From contig JADGJH010000574.1 in NCBI GenBank assembly GCA_027596945.1, positions 1-16,635 of the forward strand: a DNA stretch of 16,635 bases, given 5' to 3'. This document shows positions 10,201-16,635 of the stretch, one piece after another. The notes beneath the pieces were generated by a model. It was not told the origin of the DNA. It searched no databases and saw nothing but the letters and a program-made list of their open reading frames with translations. This DNA is from Physocladia obscura (taxonomy: Eukaryota; Chytridiomycota; Chytridiomycetes; Chytridiales; Chytriomycetaceae). The first letter of the stretch is position 1. Each line of letters starts with the position of its first letter. The position numbers and the translations under genes are program-made.

Positions 10201-10801
10201 AACCAAAATTCTGCCATGAATAGCTGCACGAACAGACGCTTGATCGGTGTAAAATGCTGTGCCGGATCGAATTTCTCGTCTTTGCTTGAGATCACCGTCC
10301 GTCATATCTTTCGACAGAGCAACATATTCAATTTCTCTGTTAGCGAGCTGTGCGTATTTTTGAATAATATTCCGCTTGAGTGGTCCAGGCGGTCTGTGAG
10401 AATTGTGTGAGGTTTTCCACGAATTGAAATATAAAATACCCCAGGAGAAACATGTCCTAATAAAATTTTAAACATTAATTTTGTGAGAATTGCTGACAAA
10501 TAGAAAACCTGTCCAAGCGCGTCTTTTTGCATTATCCATCGAAAGTGTCGCAAAATTTCCTGAAAAGCAATTTAAATCCATACGCACAAAAGTTTTCTGT
10601 TTAGCTTACTTGAGTTTCTGTGAGAAAAGGGTCGTTGATCATAGGTACAAGTTCATAGCGCTGAGGATCCCCAACACGAACGGTAACACCACCGATTGAC
10701 AGTTCTCTGTACTTTGAAACCTGTTTCGTCACGATTTTGTGTTCGCTTTCATTGTCGGATTCCGCGCCAAGATGTTTTTGAAATTGTTTCAATCGGTCCA
10801 T
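4278..10801 (-). CDS. VWA8: VWA8, giant AAA+ ATPase with C-terminal von Willebrand A domain
   Basis: Seventeen exons (5'->3'): 10801-10610, 10559-10509, 10456-10440, 10393-9985, 9923-8438, 8388-8276, 8221-7786, 7734-7274, 7225-6774, 6711-6664, 6600-6528, 6466-5917, 5865-5421, 5348-5238, 5167-4573, 4514-4445, 4377-4278. About 1869 residues against about 1905 in human; every exon phase fits except one missing base in exon 9. Three MoxR/dynein-like AAA+ modules: GPPGPLKR near residue 87 (no Walker lysine-threonine, as in the family); GEKGVGKS near 430; GNQGVGKNK near 764 with Walker B ILVVDEADKAP. A glycine-rich linker lies at about 1515-1565. The VWA domain from about 1680 has MIDAS motif DLSAS near 1687. 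Animal VWA8 is a mitochondrial ATPase. Here the first 22 residues (MDRLKQFQKHLGAESDNESE) do not look like a presequence, and an in-frame stop precedes the ATG. The frame break near 6941-6960 may be a sequence error. Confidence 0.95.
5455..5610 (-). repeat. Glycine-rich low-complexity segment inside VWA8
   Basis: This part of exon 13 encodes an imperfect run of Gly-Glu and Gly-Ser units (for example GKGEGQGEGGTGVGASGSGG). Human VWA8 also has a glycine-rich linker here, between the beta-rich middle region and the helical lead-in to the VWA domain. Its length is expected to vary between individuals through slippage. The opposite strand reads as a long His/Leu-rich open frame, which is only the shadow of these codons. 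Confidence 0.75.
6941..6960 (-). other. VWA8: Apparent 1-nt frameshift in VWA8 exon 9
   Basis: Reading the minus strand, the frame giving TLDLYEFFPLQK meets TAA after one more codon. The frame one base over continues directly with ELSSMNDIFEFEVIHIL and later DERTLLLLDINKRKVF, which matches the family's LLLLD stretch. Adding one base to the A4 run in CAAAAG would restore a continuous frame and bring the exon from 452 to 453 nt, as the flanking phases require. No GT-AG intron of plausible length fixes it. An assembly or read error in a short homopolymer is the simplest cause; a real inactivating mutation is possible. Confidence 0.7.
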
Positions 10802-10976
10802 GAGTTTTTCGAACAGTTTTTTTCCAAAACAAAAGTTTTCACTTTTTTAGTTTACTTTACATATAAAACTAAGGCTGTTTTTCTATTTATACCCAGAGGG
10901 AAAGGAGGAACATAAAAATTTCCGATCTTTTTTTTCTTCTCTTTTTTTTTTTTTTTTATTTCTTGTGATTGACAAG
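10802..10976. promoter_or_regulatory. Divergent promoter region of VWA8 and eRF1
   Basis: Only 175 bp separate the VWA8 ATG (minus strand) from the eRF1 ATG (plus strand). On the minus strand a TATAAATA at 10891-10884 lies about 85 nt before the VWA8 ATG, a fair TATA-box position. On the plus strand the last 50 bp are a long pyrimidine tract (T runs at about 10928-10960), ending ACAAG directly before ATG, which looks like a splice acceptor. Both genes must share this short region for initiation. Confidence 0.6.
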
Positions 10977-12825
10977 ATGGCTGATCCAAACCAGGCCGAA
11001 GCCGATGCGCAGATCGAGCTATGGTACGTATTACGGGTACTTCTTCGGATATACAGTGAAGAAGTTCTTTCTTGTGTTGCATTGCTTACTCAATTTACTT
11101 TCTCACAGGAAAATCAAGAAGCTCAGTTGAGATATACTACTCCTCCACAACGATTCGATTTCAACCACTCACCATCAAAACCGCATAATTGTAGTCAAAA
11201 GTTTGGAAGCAGCACGAGGAAATGGAACATCCATGATTTCACTTATTCTACCTGTACGTTTTTACTTGCGACTAGAAATATTTAAAGCAAAAATAATTCG
11301 AACTCTTTGTTGATATTTCTGCTGTTTTGACGTTTCTCATTCGCTATTTATTATCAGCCCGGATCGCAAATTTCTCAATCGGCAAAAATGCTTGCTGATG
11401 AATATGGAACTGCGTCCAATATCAAGTCTCGTGTCACTCGCGGGTCTGTTTTGTCAGCAATTACTTCGACTCAGCAACGGCTCAAGCTCTACACGAAAGT
11501 TCCGACTAACGGTCTCTGTGTTTTCTGGTTAGCGCCGCAACTTGGATTATCCATAACTGATCCATATAAAAATAATAAAAATAACAAAAACAAAAAAACA
11601 TTAAAATGAAAAGTGGAACCATTGTCACGGCCGAAGGCAAAGAGAAGCAAATCACGATTGATCTTGAACCAATTAAGCCAATCAACACATCCCTATACTT
11701 GTGTGACAACAGATTTCATGTCGAAGCTCTCAACGACCTTCTCGAATCCGACTCCAAATTCGGATTCATTGTCATGGATGGAAATGGAACTCTTTTTGGA
11801 ACACTTGTCGGCAACACGCGTGAAGTTGTTCATAAATTCACTGTTGATTTGCCGAAGAAGCACGGACGTGGTGGTCAATCTGCGCTGCGTTTTGCCCGTT
11901 TGCGTGTTGAAAAACGTCACAACTACGTCAGGAAGGTCGCTGAACTAGCTGTCCAGTTTTTTATCACAGATGACAAGTGTAACTGCACTGGGCTTGTCTT
12001 GGCTGGTTCTGCAGACTTCAAGACGGAACTCTCGCAGTCCGATCTATTTGATATGCGTTTGCAAGCGAAGATTGTGAAGGTTGTGGATGTTAGTTATGGT
12101 GGCGAGAACGGTTTCAACCAAGCGATTGAGCTCTCGCAGGAAGTTTTGTCGAATGTGAAGTTTATTCAAGAAAAGAAACTAATTACCAAGTACTTTGACG
12201 AAATTTCTCAGGATACTGGTGTGCTTTTTGTTTTTTGTTCTTTTCCCCTCTGAACGGTACTCTGCTCCTTTTTTATTGTTTCTAAATTTTTGGAAATTAA
12301 ATAGGGAAGTACTGTTTTGGTATTGAAGATACCTTGAAAGCCTTGGATCTGGGAGCTGTCGAAACTTTGATTGTTTGGGAAAGTTTGGATTTTTCTCGAT
12401 TTGTTTTGAAAAGCCCAACTACTGGAGATGAGGTTGTTAAACATCTCAATAAGGAGCAAGAGAAAGTACGCAGCCATTTTGTCGATGAAGCAAATAATGT
12501 TGATTTTGAAATCATTGAAAAAACACCGTTAATCGAATGGGTTTGTTGTTTTTATTTTTAATTTTTTATAAGTCAAATTTGATCCAATACCCTCGTTGTA
12601 GTTTGCCGAAAAGTACAAAGATTTTGGCGCCTCACTTGAATTCGTCACAAACAGATCGCAAGAAGGCTCGCAATTCGTCAAAGGCTTTGGAGGGATTGGT
12701 GGACTATTGCGTTATAAGGTTTATTTTTTTATTATTATTATAGTATTCATGCTGATTTACTGGTTTCTAAGGTCGATTTCGCTGGAATGACTGCCGATTC
12801 TGATGAAGAATATTTCTCCGACTAA
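10977..12825 (+). CDS. ETF1: Eukaryotic peptide chain release factor subunit 1 (eRF1)
   Basis: Eight exons: 10977-11023, 11109-11125, 11195-11253, 11358-11527, 11614-12218, 12305-12540, 12602-12718, 12772-12825; 434 residues against 437 in human. It recognises all three stop codons in the ribosomal A site and triggers peptide release with eRF3. The N domain has TASNIKS (NIKS at residues 62-65) and YLCDNRF (YxCxxxF, near 126). The M domain has GRGGQ (GGQ at 184-186), which enters the peptidyl transferase centre. The C domain ([15 protein letters not shown], then [14 protein letters not shown]) binds eRF3, and the tail is acidic. Exon 2 is only 17 nt and encodes most of WKIKKLI. One oddity is Gly at residue 70 (VTRGSV), where eRF1 usually has Leu (VNRLSV). 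Stop is TAA, and it converges on CHMP6. Confidence 0.98.
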
Positions 12826-12881
12826 AGAAGTTTGTTATGGGATCTCTTTCAATGTATTTCTCACTGATCTACGGATCGTGA

Positions 12882-12887
12882 AATAAA
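12882..12887 (+). terminator. eRF1 poly(A) signal
   Basis: AATAAA lies 57 nt after the eRF1 stop codon and 26 nt before the CHMP6 stop codon on the other strand. Cleavage at a normal distance would fall at or inside the CHMP6 coding end. Confidence 0.7.
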
Positions 12888-12897
12888 AAATTTCATC

Positions 12898-12903
12898 TTT
12901 ATT
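12898..12903 (-). terminator. CHMP6 poly(A) signal
   Basis: On the minus strand AATAAA occurs about 10 nt after the CHMP6 TAA (12915-12913). Transcripts cleaved downstream would extend past the eRF1 poly(A) signal at 12882-12887, so the two 3' untranslated regions overlap head-on. Confidence 0.7.
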
Positions 12904-12912
12904 TATACTGCT

Positions 12913-13767
12913 TTATGCTGGCAACAATTCTTCTGTACGATTATTTACAACTTTTTTCTTCGTGATTGTTGTTGCCGCTGTTAGTTCAGTAATTGGAACA
13001 TCGGGCAGATTTAAAATTGGATTTTTGGTCGCGATGAGCAACTGCGTTTCTGGAACTTGTGGGACAGTGTCCACCTGAACAAAACAAAGATGAGAAAAAA
13101 ATTAATAAAATAAAATAAATAATGCAACCTCTTGTGCAACCAATGCGTCTAATTCGTCTTCAATGTCTTGTAAATCTGATTCATTCAGCTTTCCACTAAG
13201 CATCTCGTCAATTTCCTGTGTGAAGTTTCATAAGTTTGAAACAATATAGAAGGATGTTAGGAACATTTCGAGTTGGTGGTGATAATGAGATAATTAAATA
13301 CATTTTGATATTCGATGGCGTCTGCAGTGTCTTCCATTAATTTTTGCACATCGTCTAGATTCATTTCCTTATGAATATCGTTTAGTACGGCATTTCCTTT
13401 TTTAAGGCCTTCGAGAATGTCCTGTTCGATGAGAGCAAACTCGATGGTTTCGGTCTGTTGGATTGTTTATTAGTTGCAAGATACCAAAACGGCCAAAACA
13501 CACCATCTGCTCCAGCGTCAGTAACTGCATGTCCGTCTGCTCGATCAGCGACTCCTGGTGCTTCTTCATCTTCAGAGCAATGAGGGCGCGCTTCTTGTCG
13601 CCGTTGGCTAGATGATGTTTGGCTACGGCGGTTTCCTGCACAACGACGGCTGCAAGCTTTTTCTGATAGCGCCGCAGCTTATCTCGCTGCACTTTAAGGT
13701 CGAGGATTGCACGGTCATGCGCCGTAACACGTGGTGGCGCAGACTGGTGGCCCTGCGCATTGCCCAT
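12913..13767 (-). CDS. CHMP6: CHMP6/Vps20, ESCRT-III subunit
   Basis: Four exons (5'->3'): 13767-13504, 13454-13302, 13215-13129, 13074-12913; introns 49, 86 and 54 bp; 221 residues against 201 in human. CHMP6/Vps20 links ESCRT-II to ESCRT-III and nucleates Snf7 filaments on endosomal membranes. The start MGNAQG is an N-myristoylation signal, as in the family. The basic helices follow in VTAHDRAILDLKVQRDKL and RRYQKKLAAVVVQE, then the conserved TETIEFALIEQDILEGLKKG, and the acidic part AIEYQN-EIDEML. LPDVP at residues 191-195 fits a MIM2-type Vps4-binding motif (human has LPEVP). The ATG follows directly after CAG, a splice-acceptor-like context, and the upstream gene's only canonical AATAAA lies within 10 nt of it, so this could be the second gene of a trans-spliced operon. 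Confidence 0.92.
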
Positions 13768-13827
13768 CTGTTTTATTCAAATGGAAGTCCAGAAATTCAA
13801 TGCTTATTTCTTTCTTTCTTTCTTATC
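13768..13827 (-). promoter_or_regulatory. 60-bp intercistronic gap: AATAAA and acceptor-like CAG before CHMP6
   Basis: Read on the minus strand, this gap starts after the TAG of the oxidoreductase with a short GAAA tandem repeat (about 13824-13807). It then has AATAAA at 13777-13772 and ends ACAG directly against the CHMP6 ATG. The AATAAA is the only canonical poly(A) signal for the upstream gene before the next gene begins. The layout resembles the short intercistronic gaps of trans-spliced operons, though no U-rich element separates the two signals. The gap is too small for an ordinary independent promoter, although one inside the upstream gene is possible. Confidence 0.5.
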
Positions 13828-15364
13828 CTACTCTGTTGGCTTATACACCGTACGAATCACATGCGTTGTTTTTTGGTGCCCATGCCCATCGTTCACTGTC
13901 GTTTTCGTATCCGTCACCGTCTTAATGAATTTCTTCTTTGGAACTTCTGCCGCCACAACCGCCACAGGAATTTCGTATTCTAAATCAATTTTAATTCCTC
14001 CCTGATCAAGAGACTTCCTTCCGGCCTCCAATATCTTGGTCACAACCAGAGTACTTTTCACTGTCGGAAGTGACGCTTCAAAATCGGACGGCGAATAATC
14101 TCCTGAATTCACTCCTAAGACAGCGTCAACCCATCTTTCGAAAGAAATATGACCGTAGGTGTTCTGCCCGGCATAACGTCCCAGCGGATCCGGCTGGTAA
14201 CGCAAAAATAATGGGTTGTTTTGGTAGAATCCGCGGTCATCATCAGCAGCCTCATATCCCCGATGCGCTTGGTCAACGCGAATCTCCCCTTCGTGACCCA
14301 TGTAAAAGAAGCGTTGTTGAGAATGCACTTCAGCTTTCGGAGCAATCCATGAAGCTGACGATTTTATAAGTTAATCAGAAACAAAAAAATTAAAGTAAAA
14401 CTTACAAGTAAACAAAGCAGTTCCAAAGTTTCCGGATTGGATGTTCTTAAACATGACCATGAGAGTGATAGTATCCTCTGTCGAGTCAACACAGCCATAT
14501 TCTTCGCTAGCGGCGACACCAGATGCCGCAGAGGCGACAACACTGATGGGAACTGCGCGGCCTTGTTGTGACCATGTCAACATGTCAATGTGATGTGAAT
14601 TCAAGTAGTACGAGATATCTGAAGATTTTCCTGCCCAACTCTTGAATGTTTGTAATTGGAACTTTGGCTGAGACATGTAGGCGTTATAGTAGGAGAAATC
14701 ACCCAGGGTTCTAATTCTTTCACGAGCATCAGCATAGATAGGATCAAACCGCTTGTGCAATTCAACGACTGCCAAAACGCCTTTGCGCTCCGCTGCTTCA
14801 ACTAAAGCGCGGTGTTCTTCGACAGTCTTGACAGCAGGTTTCGCAACAATAATGTGGCATCCATGCTCAATCGCATACAAAGAAATTGCAAAGTGAGTGT
14901 CATCTGGGGTGAATATGATGACAGCATCACCAGGCTGTCAAACAAAGCAAATTTTTATAATTGGAAATGGAGTGAGTAAACTAACAGTACCTTAAGTTTG
15001 TCAATGGCGGTTTTATAAGCCTCTACATCTCTAGCAATGCCGTCTGCTGGCATCAACTCAACGGTCGTATCCAAACCAGTATATTTCTTTCCAATCCCAT
15101 TGGTAAGGTGCTGCCGAATGCCCACATTCTTCAAGCCGGTTGTTCCAACCATTCCAATCCAATCAACCTTTCCTCTGCTGCGTAAGTCAAACATAACAAG
15201 ACCGACTACTCCGAGGCTCTTGTCTGAGTTGGAAGCACCTCCGCCAACATATCCGGTTGTGTATTCTCCAGTTCCTAATCCAGAAAAACAATTCACAGTA
15301 TCAAAATGGGCAAATTGTCGCTATATTAACACGCACCGACTATGAGGACGTTGAGTGGGGCCAT
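13828..15364 (-). CDS. Gfo/Idh/MocA oxidoreductase, D-galacturonate reductase-like
   Basis: Four exons (5'->3'): 15364-15337, 15274-14991, 14934-14406, 14354-13828; introns 62, 56 and 51 bp; 455 residues; stop TAG. The N-terminal Rossmann fold opens with LIVGTGEYTTGYVGGG, a nucleotide-binding glycine motif split by intron 1. The family's lysine-proline signature is at K136-P137 (IVAKPAVKTVEEH), followed by VVELHKRFDPIYADARERI, MSQPKFQLQTFKSWAGKSSD and YYLNSHHIDML (His218-His219, Asp221), which form the active-site face. From memory this arrangement is closest to fungal NADPH-dependent D-galacturonate reductases of the GaaA/BcGar2 type, but similar proteins of unknown substrate occur in some invertebrates. 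I infer an NAD(P)-dependent sugar-acid or polyol oxidoreductase; the substrate is unknown. There is no signal peptide. The C-terminal 45 residues are Thr/Lys/His-rich and less typical. Confidence 0.88.
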
Positions 15365-15503
15365 ATTTTTCGAGAGTTTTTTAGCGTGAAAAAAAAAGTT
15401 TGAGTTTCGTTCCAAATCAGGTGATATCAACTGGTATCAACTCATTCCCTGCAACTCAAACTTTTCAAAATCAAAATCGTTCTTGTAAAGGATTATTCAA
15501 GTT
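15365..15503 (-). promoter_or_regulatory. 139-bp gap between phosducin-like gene and oxidoreductase
   Basis: On the minus strand the gap begins with AATAAT (15497-15492), a variant poly(A) signal about 7 nt after the phosducin-like TAA. No canonical AATAAA is present. The middle holds a 13-bp inverted repeat, listed separately. No TATA box is visible before the oxidoreductase ATG. The gap must contain both the 3' end of one gene and the 5' start of the next, unless the two are co-transcribed. Confidence 0.45.
15394..15465. repeat. 13-bp perfect inverted repeat, 72 bp end to end
   Basis: AAAAGTTTGAGTT at 15394-15406 is the exact reverse complement of AACTCAAACTTTT at 15453-15465, with a 46-bp spacer. 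Allowing an A-run length difference, the match extends by two more bases. The spacer has a tandem pair TATCAACT/TATCAACT about 10 bp apart. It could fold as an RNA hairpin in either transcript, or be the relic of a very short inverted-repeat element. No target duplication is evident. Confidence 0.75.
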
Positions 15504-16443
15504 TTACAACACATGGTTTCGACAAAGATAGTCTTCAAAATCTTCCAAACTGCATCGTCCTGTTCTCGCCCACCCTTGTATGTCATCCGTAATCCGCAAA
15601 AGAGATTTTTCAAGATTCCCACCTTTATAAATCAACAAAGCTGGCAAAGCAACAACGTCGAATGTTGCGTCTGCTTTAGTTGACAGAATTTTTACCATCT
15701 TGATATGTTTGAACTGTGGCGCCAATTCTTGCAGATATTCATTCACAAGGCGGCAACTTTCAATTTCAGGTTGATACAGATGAACAATAACAGCAACGTC
15801 AGAATCATTGTCTTCGACACAACTGACAAATTCTTCAACATCGATTTCCTACGATTCTCGAAATCAATACACATAAGTAATAAAAAAAGCTAGATTCTAC
15901 TGTTCCCTAGTTTCCACCGACCTTAAATATTCCAAATTTTTGCTTTGACATGATTAACGACATTTCTGCCAGTTTTGTCAGTTTATAATTTTTGACAAAT
16001 GAATCTTCTTCATCCTCGATCGATCTAATCATATCGTCAATATCTTCATCAGCTTCTTCCGTGCTCTCAAAGGACGCGTTTTTTTCGTTAACAAGCTGCC
16101 GTTGAAGCCATCCCGACTTTAGCGCCTTTTTTGAGATTTTTTCCATTCGTTCTGTTTCTCCGATTTTCTTGCGGGCACGTTCTTGTTTCAAGTGAAATTT
16201 ATGATCGTTAATAACCCCTTTTGTTCCTGTCATTGCTCCACCAACTCCAAGATCTTGTCTAAGTTGTTGGTCCTGGATTATCCGCTGCAGTTCCGGTGTG
16301 TATTCTGCGAATGTATTTTTCTGTGTTGTGTCACCTTCGTTCGTGTTATTTTCGTTATCTTCAGAGCGAATATCATCACACTCATCCGAAACGTAGCCTT
16401 CAATCGCACGAATGATACGCTCGTCTTCCCTGTTTAAATTCAT
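15504..16443 (-). CDS. PDCL: Phosducin-like protein 1 (PhLP1)
   Basis: Two exons (5'->3'): 16443-15922 and 15848-15504; intron 73 bp; 288 residues against 301 in human. PhLP1 is a cytosolic co-chaperone of the CCT chaperonin that assists folding of G-protein beta subunits and their pairing with gamma. The N-terminal half is acidic and helical. TGTKGVINDHKF at residues 72-83 corresponds to the conserved TGPKGVINDWR helix that contacts G-beta. An acidic segment (EEADEDIDDMIRSIEDEEDS) follows. After FGIFK the thioredoxin-like domain runs to the C-terminus, with VAVIVHLYQPEIESCRLVNE and the diagnostic LPALLIYKGGNLEKSLLRI; it has no redox CxxC, as is normal for phosducins. The family's extra C-terminal tail is missing. 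ATG 16443 is chosen because the N-terminal acidic helix follows it at normal length. It lies upstream of the oxidoreductase on the same strand. Confidence 0.92.
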
Positions 16444-16635
16444 TCGGAAATAAATTGTCAGATTATTTTTTTTTTGTTTTTGTTTTTATTGACACTTGAA
16501 AGAAACCAAGTCAAAACTATCAGAATTTGTAAGGAATCAAATTGACTATGCACGAAACCAGACTTTATTGAGTCCCCCCAAGAAAAATACACAAAGATAG
16601 ATTCAAAACGACGTGACAGACTTATTTGTTGCTCT
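16444..16635. other. 5' flank of the phosducin-like gene
   Basis: No gene can be supported. On the minus strand AATAAA occurs at 16569-16564 and again at 16490-16485, and the first ten codons from the window edge are open (ending TGA near 16603), so the 3' end of another minus-strand gene may lie here. A long T run (about 16466-16488 on the + strand) lies close before the PDCL ATG. The window is too short to test this. Confidence 0.35.

Noticed and set aside
10977..12825. Stop-codon reassignment
   Set aside because: TASNIKS, YxCxxxF and GGQ are intact in eRF1, genes end in TAA or TAG, and no conserved exon contains an in-frame TAA, TAG or TGA apart from the single frame break in VWA8.
13807..13824. 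TTTC tandem repeat as a functional element
   Set aside because: Only about four imperfect units; ordinary microsatellite in the intercistronic gap, noted there.
12913..16443. Bacterial-style operon or horizontally acquired cluster for the three minus-strand genes
   Set aside because: All three have host-type spliceosomal introns and unrelated housekeeping roles; tight spacing is seen throughout the window.
1..16635. CRISPR arrays, tRNA or rRNA genes, viral genes or toxin genes
   Set aside because: No regularly spaced repeats, no cloverleaf or rRNA core motifs, and no viral or toxin families were seen on either strand.

Overview
The window is eukaryotic nuclear DNA from a compact genome. It holds six spliced protein-coding genes with 32 reconstructable introns, all GT-AG and 46 to 104 bp long, plus a decayed DNA transposon at the left end. 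The gene set (ACOT9-like thioesterase, VWA8, eRF1, CHMP6/Vps20, phosducin-like protein, a galacturonate-reductase-like Gfo/Idh/MocA oxidoreductase) fits a small animal, a unicellular holozoan or an early-diverging fungus. I cannot place the species. Five genes end in TAA and one in TAG, and eRF1 keeps its stop-decoding motifs, so the standard genetic code is likely.

Layout. Positions 1-2025 are AT-rich and almost free of CpG. They carry a broken Harbinger-type transposase (+ strand) and, converging on it, a remnant of a coiled-coil partner protein (- strand). Positions 2026-2757 are intergenic, with a short direct repeat and a doubtful small reading frame. Next come ACOT9 (+, 2758-4269) and VWA8 (-, 4278-10801), whose stop codons are 8 bp apart. 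A 175-bp divergent promoter region separates VWA8 from eRF1 (+, 10977-12825). eRF1 converges on CHMP6 (-, 12913-13767). Upstream of CHMP6 on the same strand, head to tail, are the oxidoreductase (-, 13828-15364) and the phosducin-like gene (-, 15504-16443), with gaps of 60 and 139 bp.

The genes are housekeeping genes with no shared pathway: mitochondrial acyl-CoA hydrolysis, a giant AAA+ ATPase, translation termination, ESCRT-III assembly, sugar-acid or related redox chemistry, and G-beta/CCT chaperoning. What stands out is the genome organisation: overlapping 3' ends, poly(A) signals inside stop codons, two 17-nt micro-exons, an operon-like CHMP6 start with AG directly before ATG, and CpG loss confined to the transposon. 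Exon borders were inferred by eye from frame continuity, splice dinucleotides and recalled family sequences; no alignment was run.
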